From the NCBI GenBank assembly GCA_012959765.1, contig DUCO01000037.1, forward strand, positions 1 through 64,000: a stretch of 64,000 nucleotides of DNA. Direction: 5' to 3'. The stretch is from Dehalococcoidia bacterium. GTDB taxonomy: Bacteria > Chloroflexota > Dehalococcoidia > Lucifugimonadales > Lucifugimonadaceae. This document shows positions 28,003 to 35,642 of this stretch, piece after piece. The stretch's first letter is position 1. Each line of letters starts with the position of its first letter. A program made the translations under genes and the position numbers. Under the pieces are notes generated by a model, which was not told where the DNA came from, ran no database searches, and worked only from the letters and a program-made list of their open reading frames with translations.

Positions 28003-28030
28003 GTCATCCTGAATTCATTTTCAGGATCTA
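28003..28030 (+). repeat. REP-like palindrome, gtcatcctgaa family
   Basis: gtcatcctgaattcattttcaggatct pairs atcctgaa with ttcaggat around a short loop. It lies 29 bases past the stop of the MDR gene at 28059 (minus strand), the position of a 3' end structure. Confidence 0.85.
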
Positions 28031-28058
28031 TCTCACCAATCTCTCAGAAAAAGTGCTA

Positions 28059-29075
28059 CTAGCACACCAACACCAGCTGCACATGCTCATCAGGCTTCAT
28101 CAGCCGCTCCATCGACGACTGCATATCGTCCCACCCGATAAAGCTCTCATCAGTCACCATCGACTTCTCAGAAAGCTGACCCCTCTCCATCAAATTCAAC
28201 ACCGTCTGCCAATCGATCGGCTGCGACCCGTAAGCCGCCTTCATCTCCACTTCTCGCCCAATCCAATCAACCGTCCGCAAATCAACGTCTTCCCACGCCA
28301 TCGAAACCACCAACAACTGACCGCCGCGCCGCACCATCTCCAGTCCCTGTTGGAACGTCGGCTTCGCAGCAGCAGCATCGAACGCCACCGGCACTCCCGG
28401 GCCTCCCGAAAGCTCCAGAACTTTCGCCACTACATCATCCTCAAGCGAATTCAACACAACATCAGCCCCAAGCACCCTTGCAGCATCAGCCCGAGCCTGA
28501 GCAGGTTCAGAAACAATCACCGAAGCCGCCCCTGCAGCCTTCAACACCTGCACGATCAGCAACCCTATCGGACCCGCCCCCATCACCACAGTCGTATCGC
28601 CAAGCTTGAACTTGGAAGTGCGCACCGCATGAACGGCAACCGAAGCCGGCTCAGTCAACACCGCAAGCTCGTCGCTCACGCCCTCGGGAATCAACAGCGG
28701 ACGCCATTCGTCCATCGTCAAATACTCAGCAAACCCGCCAATTCGAGTCGCCTCAATACCAACCGTTCGAGCGCTGTACCGATCGTCCGGATACGAAGGC
28801 AACACCGTCCCAGCCGGCGGCGCTCCACCCCCGCCAACGATTCGGTCACCCTCCTTCAACCGAGTCACATCCCTACCCGTCTGCACCACGTCGCCGATGT
28901 ACTCGTGACCCAGAACCGAACCATCGTTCGCCATCCCATACTGAAAACGATGCACGTCCGACCCACACAACGCCGAGTACCTGATCTTCACCAGAATCTG
29001 GTTTGGACCCGGCTCCGGAGTCGGTATCTCCTCTATAACCATCTTCTGAGTCCCGCGCATTACAGCAGCCTTCAT
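28059..29075 (-). CDS. Zinc-dependent medium-chain alcohol/polyol dehydrogenase
   Basis: This 338-residue MDR protein has C37 (LCGSDVHRF) and H57/E58 (LGHEYIG) as catalytic-zinc ligands, and GAGPIGLL at the nucleotide-binding turn. Between residues 75 and 115 it has a lobe without the four structural-zinc cysteines, unlike typical sorbitol or threonine dehydrogenases. EPASVAVHAVR is the usual segment before the Rossmann domain. It would oxidise a diol or sugar alcohol with NAD(P). It shares only family-level similarity with the MDR at 18311. It is divergent from the SDR gene. Confidence 0.82.
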   Translation of the reverse strand: MKAAVMRGTQKMVIEEIPTPEPGPNQILVKIRYSALCGSDVHRFQYGMANDGSVLGHEYIGDVVQTGRDVTRLKEGDRIVGGGGAPPAGTVLPSYPDDRYSARTVGIEATRIGGFAEYLTMDEWRPLLIPEGVSDELAVLTEPASVAVHAVRTSKFKLGDTTVVMGAGPIGLLIVQVLKAAGAASVIVSEPAQARADAARVLGADVVLNSLEDDVVAKVLELSGGPGVPVAFDAAAAKPTFQQGLEMVRRGGQLLVVSMAWEDVDLRTVDWIGREVEMKAAYGSQPIDWQTVLNLMERGQLSEKSMVTDESFIGWDDMQSSMERLMKPDEHVQLVLVC

Positions 29076-29346
29076 CGCAACTTCCTTCTATTCAGATGTT
29101 CTTTCTAAAAACACCCATTGATACCCAGTGCAGTGCAGATTCCAGCCCAGTTTGCGGCCCGATTCGCAACCCGATTCGCCAAACGTACACTTTGCCACTG
29201 CACATTAGTGAAAATCACAGGCAACTGTGTCACAATCCCGGCGGGCGGATTATCCACCGCTACAGCGATATGGTCAAAGCCAAAAGCCTGCCATCAGGCC
29301 GAAGAAACCTGAAATCAACCACCGAAATCAGCCAACGAGGTGTGAA

Positions 29347-30162
29347 ATAACTCGACTCGAAAACAAGGTCGCTATCGTCACCGGAGCTGGCACACGCTCA
29401 GCAAACGTATCCGGAGTTGGCGTTGCCACAGCCAAACTCTTCGCCTCGCACGGTGCAAAAGTGCTGATCGTCGACATGGACGAAGCAGCCGCTAAAACAA
29501 CCGAAACAGCCATCAATCAGGCCGGAGGAACGGCATCCATATTCGTGGCCGATGTTGCCGACGAAGAAAACTGCAAAGCCCTCGTCGACGCGGCAGTCGA
29601 ACGCTACGGCAAGCTCGACATTCTGATGAACAGCGTCGGAATTGGCGGCACCGGAACAGTCACAGAAGTCACGCAGGAAACCTGGGAGCGAACCCTCGAT
29701 GTCGATCTCAAAAGCGTGGTCTTCATCTCGAAATACGCAGTACCAGAAATGATCAAAGCAGGCGGTGGGTCGATCATCAACGTCTCATCAGTCGACGGTA
29801 TCCGCGCCGGCATGACCAAAAACATTCCGTACGCCGCGGCAAAAGGCGGGATGATCGCAGTCACCCGCGCCATGGCGGTGCATCACGGACGCGATCAGGT
29901 TCGAGTGAACTGCATTGCCCCCGGATTACTTCACACTTCGATGACCGAACTCTACGACGAAAAAAGACACCAGCTGCGTAGCGACATCGCACCCCTCGGC
30001 ACCGAAGGCAAAGCCGGAGACATTGCGATGGCTGCCACCTTTTTGGCAAGCGACGAGTCACGTTGGATCACCGGCGTGCTGCTGCCAGTCGACGCAGGCC
30101 TCATGGCAGCCGGACCACAAAGCCTGATCAACAACATTCTCGAAGACTACGAGTACACCTAG
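29347..30162 (+). CDS. Short-chain dehydrogenase/reductase, probable AUA start
   Basis: A classical SDR of about 271 residues. The nucleotide motif is TGAGTRSANVSGVGVA, followed by DILMNSVGIGG, and the active site is S in INVSSVDG with Y-A-A-A-K in IPYAAAKGG. It ends with the usual GVLLPVDAGLMAAGP. The track start at 29227 adds about 40 residues with no SDR character. Instead gaggt lies five to six bases before codon ATA at 29347, exactly where MTRLENKVAIVTG would be expected to begin. AUA is therefore the likely start, or the gene has lost its ATG. It is followed by the M19 protein 25 bases later, so the two are probably co-transcribed. Confidence 0.82.
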   Translation: MTRLENKVAIVTGAGTRSANVSGVGVATAKLFASHGAKVLIVDMDEAAAKTTETAINQAGGTASIFVADVADEENCKALVDAAVERYGKLDILMNSVGIGGTGTVTEVTQETWERTLDVDLKSVVFISKYAVPEMIKAGGGSIINVSSVDGIRAGMTKNIPYAAAKGGMIAVTRAMAVHHGRDQVRVNCIAPGLLHTSMTELYDEKRHQLRSDIAPLGTEGKAGDIAMAATFLASDESRWITGVLLPVDAGLMAAGPQSLINNILEDYEYT

Positions 30163-30187
30163 GCAAAACAAACGGAGCGAACTCAGC

Positions 30188-31168
30188 GTGCGATTCAGCG
30201 ACGCAATAGTTATCGACGGACTCGACACCAGCAAGTGGGGTCGCGAAACCGTCTATCGCGAACTGCGAGACGGCGGAGTAACGGCGATCAACGCCACAAT
30301 CGCTATCTGGGACGACTACGAATCAACGCTCCACATGATCACGAAGTACCTCGAATGGTTCGACGAGTTCGACGATCTAATAAGACCTGTAAAAACCATT
30401 ACGGACATCCACAAAGCCAAAGCAGAAAACCGCACTGGAATCATCTTCGGCTGGCAGAACGCAAGCCCCATCGGCAACGACCTCACCCGCCTGAAGCTCT
30501 TTCACGAACTCGGCGTTCGAGTCATCCAGCTCACCTACAACGAACGAAACCTGCTCGGCAACGGCTGCTACGAACGCACCGACGACGGACTCAGCAATTT
30601 CGGTCTGGCAGCGGTCAAAGAAATGAACCGGCTCGGTATCCTCATCGACCTCTCCCACGTCGGCGACCGAACAACCCTCGACGCCATCGAAAACTCTGCC
30701 CAACCCGTGGCGATAACCCATGCCAACGCCCGCTCGCACATCAACCACCCCCGCAGTAAAACCGACGAAGCGATAAAACTTCTCGTCGAGCGCGGCGGAG
30801 TCATCGGCGCAAACGGCTTCCCGATGTTCTTCGAAAAAGGCTTCGAAACCGGCCTCGACGAATACATCGACGCTATCGACTACCTCGTCCAAATGGTCGG
30901 AATCGACCACGTCGGAATCGGCACCGACTTCTGCACCGAACAACCCCGCTCGTTCTTCGACTGGATATTCTCCTCGCAGGGCAACATCCCGGCAAAAGAA
31001 GTCGCCTACACCCCCGAGCCCTATACCCATTTAAAGGGATTTGAATCACAGGCCGAGTGGGCTAATGTCGTAGAACGCCTGCTCGCCAGAAACTACTCCG
31101 AAGCCGACACAAGGAAGGTTCTGGGTGAAAACTGGCTCAAACTTTTTGGTCAAGTCTGGACGAACTAA
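30188..31168 (+). CDS. M19 membrane-dipeptidase-like protein lacking the first metal-ligand pair
   Basis: This 326-residue protein has the renal dipeptidase (M19) barrel: QLTYNERNLLGNGCYE, GILIDLSHVGD with a zinc histidine, AITHANARSHINHPR with the second, and DHVGIGTDF. The standard N-terminal ligand motif D-G-H-x-D is here D-G-L-D-T, so the first His and Asp ligands are absent while the rest of the fold is intact. It may hold one metal or act on a different amide. The GTG start has ggag ten bases upstream. It lies directly behind the SDR gene and may share its mRNA. Confidence 0.8.
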   Translation: MRFSDAIVIDGLDTSKWGRETVYRELRDGGVTAINATIAIWDDYESTLHMITKYLEWFDEFDDLIRPVKTITDIHKAKAENRTGIIFGWQNASPIGNDLTRLKLFHELGVRVIQLTYNERNLLGNGCYERTDDGLSNFGLAAVKEMNRLGILIDLSHVGDRTTLDAIENSAQPVAITHANARSHINHPRSKTDEAIKLLVERGGVIGANGFPMFFEKGFETGLDEYIDAIDYLVQMVGIDHVGIGTDFCTEQPRSFFDWIFSSQGNIPAKEVAYTPEPYTHLKGFESQAEWANVVERLLARNYSEADTRKVLGENWLKLFGQVWTN

Positions 31169-31181
31169 CGGAAACGTCACC

Positions 31182-31380
31182 ATGCAAGTTATCGAATATC
31201 CAACCGCCGCAGAATTCCTCGATACAACGCACACCATGCTGCTCGAAAACGAAGCTGCCAACGAACTGATCCTCAGCTACGCAGTTAGTCAAACCAACGG
31301 CGTCGAAAACACCATGTCAACAACGTTCTACTGCGTGGTCGACAACGACACTCCGCTTCTTGCCACCATGTACACACCAG
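31182..31380 (+). pseudogene. GNAT-like acetyltransferase, N-terminal stump
   Basis: From ATG 31182, 13 bases after the dipeptidase stop, the frame reads MQVIEYPTAAEFLDTTHTML, then NELILSYA and ..CVVDNDTPLLATMYTP. This resembles the N-terminal domain of GNAT proteins that report on an amino-acid or small-molecule side chain. Homology-like sequence ends at about 31380. From there the frame reads the complement of an ankyrin gene until a chance stop at 31406, so the acetyl-CoA-binding part is missing. The break coincides with the switch in strand composition. Confidence 0.5.
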
Positions 31381-31695
31381 ATATTTGGCATCAACTCCCA
31401 GCGTAAGCAGCTTTTTGACGAAACGATGGCCGGCGTCGAGATCATCTGCCATCGCCGCTGCGTAGAGGAGATTTTCGCCTCCTTCCCCGTTTGGATCGAG
31501 GGTTGCGCCGCGCTCGAGAAGCAGGTCGAATATTTCAGGGCGGTCGTTGAGCACTGATGCTATCAATGGAGACGACTCAAACGGAGCTAGTAGTAGATTC
31601 GGATTTACTCCGGCGTTCAGCAGTTTTTCGACGGTTGCGATGTTGCCGGAGATTATCGAGTCAATTAGTGCAACTTCTTGTTTGTCGCGAGCCAT
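31381..31695 (-). pseudogene. Ankyrin-repeat protein, truncated at its 3' end
   Basis: From ATG 31695 on the minus strand, about 105 codons encode two to three ankyrin repeats: ALIDSIISGNIATVEKLLNAGVNPNLL, then SPLIASVLNDRPEIFDLLLERGATLDPNGEGG and HRFVKKLLTLGVDAKYL. The remaining track ORF down to 31285 is antisense to the GNAT stump and not real. The gene therefore ends at the same junction as the GNAT stump, facing it. Ankyrin proteins mediate protein-protein contacts; nothing more specific can be said. Confidence 0.65.
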
Positions 31696-31749
31696 GGGGT
31701 GATTGTGCCATTAAGTGTTGTTGGCGATTTTCTTGCGCACCGCGGCGTT

Positions 31750-31799
31750 GAGCCGGGCGTGCCGAGGCCGCACTTGGGCTCGCATGTCTGCGACGCTGC
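31750..31799 (-). repeat. Covarying-hairpin repeat, copy 2 (inverted)
   Basis: The reverse complement reads gcgtcgcagacatgcgagcc then caagtgcggcctcggcacgc and ccggctc. The stem ends are gtgc/gcac. Flanks match the copy at 45733 closely. Confidence 0.75.
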
Positions 31800-31800
31800 A

Positions 31801-31892
31801 CCGCCGAAGGTCTCTCCATAGGGGGCGAGAAACAAAATTAGCGCACCCCTGCGCACTCCCCCGCCGAAGGTCTCTCCGCAGGAGTCGAGAAA
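31801..31892 (-). repeat. Two tandem copies of a 32-base unit with 60-base period
   Basis: ccgccgaaggtctctcc begins both copies (31801 and 31861), each followed by an agg..gagaaa tail. The 28 bases between them are unique. The array lies just past the stop of the reductase gene. Confidence 0.7.
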
Positions 31893-31899
31893 TGGGGTT

Positions 31900-32532
31900 T
31901 TAAGGTGCGGTGATTCGCCAGGAGGATTTGTGGCTGGAGGCGTGTTCGGTGGCGTCGAGGCGGATCATTAGAGGGACCATGTGGTCGAGAACGACGGCTT
32001 CGGCGAGGGTTCCGCAGTCGATTGGTTTGAAGCCGATTTCTTTTATGAGTTCCTCGACTGCCGTCATCGCTTCTTCATCGTCACCGGCGTAGTGGACTTC
32101 CCGTGGTTCTCCTGTTGAGTCGGATGGCTGTTCAAATGTGGCTGCGAAGTTGGTTTTGAAAGCTGCGACAACCCGCGCGTCTTCGCCGATGGCTGTGGCT
32201 GTTACCTGTGCGCCGGATTGTCCGTTATTGGGCTGGGCTGCGAACGGGTTGGTGATATCGATGACGATCTTGCCGCTGAGTGATTCGGCGAACTTTCGGG
32301 CGGTTGCTGCTACCTCTTTGTAGGGCAGGGTGATGATGACGATTTCACCGGCGTCGATGGCCGCCTGATAGCCCCAGATTCGCGATTCGGTTCCGGCGGC
32401 TTCGTGGAAGTCGTTCTTGGTTTCAGGTCGGCGCGATCCGTAGGCGATGAAGTGTCCGGCTGCCATGATCGACTTGCCGAGGGCGAGTGCCATGTTGCCG
32501 GTGCCGAGTATTGCGATGCGAGGTTTTGCCAC
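31900..32532 (-). CDS. F420H2:NADP+ oxidoreductase-like (NADPH-dependent F420 reductase family)
   Basis: A protein of about 210 residues. It starts AKPRIAILGTGNMALALGKSIMAAGHFIAYGSRRPE, the dinucleotide motif of the Fno/NAD-binding Npd family. GEIVIITLPYKEVAATA, VIDITNPF and VVAAFKTNFAATF follow. The track ORF begins 114 codons earlier, but that stretch has no protein character and overlaps a palindromic repeat. GTG 32532 places the dinucleotide motif at the N-terminus. Members move electrons between F420H2 and NADP, or act as related NADP reductases. F420 use by this organism is not shown by any other gene here. Its strand composition is reversed relative to the rest of the window. Confidence 0.75.
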   Translation of the reverse strand: MAKPRIAILGTGNMALALGKSIMAAGHFIAYGSRRPETKNDFHEAAGTESRIWGYQAAIDAGEIVIITLPYKEVAATARKFAESLSGKIVIDITNPFAAQPNNGQSGAQVTATAIGEDARVVAAFKTNFAATFEQPSDSTGEPREVHYAGDDEEAMTAVEELIKEIGFKPIDCGTLAEAVVLDHMVPLMIRLDATEHASSHKSSWRITAP

Positions 32533-32855
32533 TAGTTGCCTTTTCTTTGGGGCGTTTGAGGTTGGGTAGTGTTGGCGGGAGTTTACGTGTGGTTGGTTGG
32601 AGCGCGCAATTGGGTGTGGCGTAGGTGCGCGGGTTCGGTGTTGGCTGAGGCGTGTCGTTGTTGGCTCGTTGGCACAGATCCTGATTTTCATCAGGATGAC
32701 AGTGTGTGGCCAGGGTGATAGTTGGTGTTGAGCGTCGAATCGTTGTAGGCGTATGTACCGCTCGGGTGATTGCGGGAGTAGGCTTCGTGTTTGCGCTCGC
32801 CGGTGACGCAAATCTGATTTAAAGAGTCCTTTTGGGACCGTGAGATAGATCGTAA
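32533..32855. other. Divergent gene-free gap with one repeat
   Basis: This 323-base space between the divergent reductase and aldolase genes is G/T-rich on the + strand. It contains one inverted REP-like palindrome (32673-32704). It must contain both promoters, but no convincing -35/-10 pair was seen. Confidence 0.5.
32673..32704 (-). repeat. REP-like palindrome, gtcatcctgaa family (inverted copy)
   Basis: The reverse complement is cactgtcatcctgatgaaaa then tcaggatctgtg. It is the only minus-strand member of the family and lies inside the block of reversed composition. Confidence 0.8.
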
Positions 32856-33956
32856 ATGACTGACTACCTTCCACTGCCAGGAACCCCCGTTGAGGAGCTT
32901 GATACTCCGTGCATCGTTGTCGATCTCGACATCGCTGAGTCGAATATCAAAAAGCTTCAGGCCGCTGCTAACGAGATGGGTGTCGATGTTCGACCGCACT
33001 CAAAGACCAATAAGAGCCCTTACTGGGTGCGCAAACAGTTGGATGCCGGGGCGATTGGCGTTTGCTGTGCGAAGGTCGGTGAGGCCGAAGTGATGGTTGA
33101 GGCCGGGGTGCCGGAAGTGATGATTCCGAACCAGGTGATCGGCAAGCGCAAGATCGCTCGGCTGGTCGCGCTGGCTCGTTCGGCACGGATGATTGTTGCT
33201 GTGGAAGATTCGGGGAACGTCACTGATCTTTCTGATGCTTCGAGTTCTGCTGGTGCAGAGCTTGGTGTGATTGTTGAGATCAATGTTGGCATGGATCGAT
33301 GTGGGGTCGATGGCAACGGTGCTGTTGAGCTTGCGAAGCAGATTGATGCGGCGCCGGGTTTGCGATTCGATGGGCTGATGGGCTACGAGGGTCACACGGT
33401 TGCTGAGCGTGATTACGAGATTCGCAAGACAGAGGCCGAGAAGGCGATGGTGATTCTAACTGGTGCTGCCGATCAGATTCGTGAGGCGGGTATAGAAGTG
33501 AAGCTGGTTTCGGCTGCTGGCACTGGGACTTACAACATCACGGGTCGGGTTGAGGGTGTTACCGAGTTGCAGTGTGGTTCGTACATTTTTATGGACGGCG
33601 ATTATCTTGAGGTGTTCAACGATTTCGGTGCGGCACTTTCGGTGATGGCTACGGTTATTTCTCGGCAGGCGCAGGATGTTGCGATTGTAGATATGGGCTT
33701 GAAGTCGATTTCGATTGACCGAGGTCTGGCCGAGGTGCTTGAGCCCGAATCGGCTTCGATCATCAATCATTCGGAGGAGCACACGGCGGTTAGTTTGCCT
33801 GATGCTGCGTCGCAGGCTTTGAAGGTTGGCGACAAGGTTCGGGTGCGTCCGACTCACGGCGATACGACGATCAATTTGCATGAGTATTACTTCGGTATTC
33901 GCAACGGCAAGCTAGAACAGGCAATTCCGATCTCAGGCCGCGGCAAATTTAGGTAG
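32856..33956 (+). CDS. D-threonine aldolase / D-serine dehydratase-like (DSD1 family) PLP enzyme
   Basis: This 366-residue fold-type III PLP enzyme opens LDTPCIVVDLDIAESNIKKL. The PLP lysine is in RPHSKTNKSPYWV near residue 51. A phosphate-binding SAAGTGTYN lies near 222 and a metal-site region, PTHGDTTINLHEYY, near the C-terminus. Family members bind zinc through a His-x-Cys pair; here the second position is Asp (H-G-D), so metal binding may differ. The enzymes cleave D-threonine to glycine and acetaldehyde or deaminate D-serine. The whole gene has the reversed G/T-rich composition of its block. It is divergent from the reductase gene. Confidence 0.83.
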   Translation: MTDYLPLPGTPVEELDTPCIVVDLDIAESNIKKLQAAANEMGVDVRPHSKTNKSPYWVRKQLDAGAIGVCCAKVGEAEVMVEAGVPEVMIPNQVIGKRKIARLVALARSARMIVAVEDSGNVTDLSDASSSAGAELGVIVEINVGMDRCGVDGNGAVELAKQIDAAPGLRFDGLMGYEGHTVAERDYEIRKTEAEKAMVILTGAADQIREAGIEVKLVSAAGTGTYNITGRVEGVTELQCGSYIFMDGDYLEVFNDFGAALSVMATVISRQAQDVAIVDMGLKSISIDRGLAEVLEPESASIINHSEEHTAVSLPDAASQALKVGDKVRVRPTHGDTTINLHEYYFGIRNGKLEQAIPISGRGKFR

Positions 33957-33994
33957 GCGCCGGGCGTCGTCGGACGACTTGGTCGCGCGCCGCA
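33957..33994 (-). repeat. Covarying-hairpin repeat, copy 3 (inverted)
   Basis: The reverse complement contains gcgcgcgaccaagtcgtc then cgacgacgcccggcg. The stem gtcgtc/gacgac is perfect with a single-base loop. It is followed by a ctcccccgatccggggg inverted repeat similar to the one next to the copies at 45733. Confidence 0.75.
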
Positions 33995-34156
33995 GTCTCC
34001 CCCTCTAACTCCCCCGATCCGGGGGGAGAACCGAGCGCTAGGTCGCTAGGCGACGTTCTCTGAGAGATTGGTTGGTGCTGGCTGGGTTGGGGTGCTGGAG
34101 CTTCTGTGGGTTTTTTCCGGAGGAGAGCTGTCTGAGTCGAACTGGGCTAGTTCATT

Positions 34157-34202
34157 TCCTGAGTGGAGTCATCGAAACCGAGGGATCTGGTGCGGGGACG
34201 CG
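34157..34202 (+). repeat. Dispersed repeat, gcgaagtcatcgg family
   Basis: cctgagtggagtcatcgaaa followed by ccgagggatctggtgcgggg. It lies at the right edge of the reversed-composition block and directly abuts the truncated LuxR gene. Confidence 0.7.
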
Positions 34203-34213
34203 CTGGGTGTTGG

Positions 34214-35156
34214 CTGAGTCGAGATGTTGCCAGTGCAACAACGTTAATCGCACTGGGGCGAATTACGGAAGCGACAGATCACATCGAGCGGGCAAATTCT
34301 CTCTATCCGTCCGACGCACGACCTGTGCAACTCATGGTGAAAACATTCGCAATTAGCGGCGACATTGAACGAGCGAACGACAGGCTTAAGCAGCTACGTA
34401 AAATGGCCGAAGCCGACCCACCCGGACCCACAAACGCTCGCAGGCAATACATTCTTGCCATCTCTTATCTAGCCGCAGCCCCGGGCACACCCGCATTTCC
34501 CAACGACATCGATACCGTAGTTCGCCAGATGAAAATAATGCCGGGAAGCCCGGATATTTCTAGAACAATCGCCGAACTCTGAGTCGCGCTTTCCGCAGCA
34601 CATACGGAATCGCCAGAAGCAGCGAAAACTTTCTCGCAAATCACCCCCAACTGGACGACCACCCATTCATCACTCAATTGCTTCAAGGAACCCTGCTGAA
34701 CCGCACTGGCGATACCGAGGCTACGGTAAAGGTAATCGAACGCTATACCGACCAGATGGAACGCAACTCATCGATAGCTAGCGCGCTGGTCGGCCACGCC
34801 CATCTCGCACAACTACATTCCTACAATGAATTCGCCCGGGCTCCCCACACAGCACGCATCACCGAAATAGAACGCCAGACCCCCCCGAACTCAAACTCCC
34901 AGTCGCTTCCAGTGAGCCCTACTCAACAGGTATCGGGGATCAGCTTGATTCGCTCAACCTGTCACGCCGCGAGCTTGAAGTGCTCACCCTCATATCCACA
35001 GGCGCAACAAATAGCGAAATAGCCGAACGACTTTTCATCTCAATAAATACGATCCAGACACACGTTTCTAACATCCTTGCAAAGCTCAACGTATCCAACC
35101 GCGCTGAAGCCACGGCCATCGGAGCGCTCGCCGGGCTAACCGGCCCCCGACACTGA
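34214..35156 (+). pseudogene. LuxR-family regulator with TPR region, 5'-truncated and multiply disrupted
   Basis: The DNA encodes a TPR-like helical region (TLIALGRITEATDHIERANSLYPSDARP, then MVKTFAISGDIERANDRLKQLRKMAE). It ends in a clear LuxR helix-turn-helix: LSRRELEVLTLISTGATNSEIAERLFISINTIQTHVSNILAKLNVSNRAEA. Four lesions are visible: the N-terminus is cut off at the repeat near 34205; TGA 34580 lies in frame; the frame shifts at a C5 run near 34641; and it shifts again at a C7 run (34880-34886). Intact relatives are large transcription activators or cyclase-linked regulators. Nothing here should make a full protein. Confidence 0.8.
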
Positions 35157-35218
35157 AAACCGCCTACACCAATCCATCAGATACACTTCTCGATCTCGAA
35201 CCACGCTACGAAGCGCTG

Positions 35219-35529
35219 ATGAAAAAAATGGCAAGATTCCGATACATGGTCAGCGATCCCGCAGCATCCGCCGACTTCTACACCGAAAACTTTGACTTCG
35301 AAGTCCAGCTCAAAGTCCCCAAAATCGCCATCCTCACAAAAGGCGATCTCACCATCCTCCTCAGTGGACCCGGATCATGATCGACGTCGACGACATCGAA
35401 GCCGAGGTCGCCCGCCTCAGGCCCACTGGTATGAAATTCCGTAACGAAATCCACAGTGGATCTGGCGGCAGCCAGATCATTGCTGAAGACCCCGATGGCA
35501 ACGCCATAGAGTTATTCCAGGCCGACTAA
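35219..35529 (+). pseudogene. VOC/glyoxalase-fold protein, internally deleted
   Basis: From ATG 35219 (or 35228) the frame encodes MARFRYMVSDPAASADFYTENFDFEVQLKVPKIAILTKGDLTILLSGPGS and then a stop. In another frame the DNA resumes MIDVDDIEAEVARL..EIHSGSGGSQIIAEDPDGNAIELFQAD, the second half of a vicinal-oxygen-chelate domain. About 15 residues of the linking strand are missing, and the deletion changed frame. Both halves keep good character (metal-site E in AIELFQ), so the lesion is probably recent or a sequence error. Not in the ORF track. Confidence 0.7.
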
Positions 35530-35642
35530 CCAACCGGCAAAAACCTCACACCAGTATCGGCTTTCCTCAGATAGAATCCTCGCCTGTAAAACAGGTGCAG
35601 TACTATGCCGCATCTTAGGATATTTCGAGGAATCAACAACCG

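Larger units (their letters stand above)
27726..28058. other. Gene-free gap filled with three dispersed repeats
   Basis: This 333-base space between two minus-strand genes has no convincing ORF. It contains one repeat of the ctccc..ggttgaggggg family (27842-27883), one inverted copy of the gcgaagtcatcgg family (27914-27960) and one REP-like palindrome (28003-28030). Almost half of its length is repeat sequence. Confidence 0.7.
31381..34140. other. Block of reversed strand composition (probable inverted or inserted segment)
   Basis: Everywhere else the + strand is A/C-rich under genes of either direction. Between about 31.38 and 34.1 kb it is G/T-rich. The block holds the ankyrin stump, the F420/NADP reductase-like gene and the D-threonine aldolase. 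Its left edge falls exactly at the GNAT/ankyrin junction, and its right edge lies just before a 5'-truncated LuxR gene. Two repeat families that are always + strand outside the block (REP-like and covarying hairpin) are minus strand in it (31750, 32673, 33957). An inversion or inverted insertion is inferred; end positions are approximate. Confidence 0.6.

Noticed and set aside
27873-29108. 411-residue + ORF antisense to the MDR gene
   Set aside because: His/Arg/Pro/Ser-rich shadow that also runs through three intergenic repeats.
31801-31892. CRISPR-like array
   Set aside because: Only two units and one spacer of 28 bases, imperfect repeats and no cas gene in the window.
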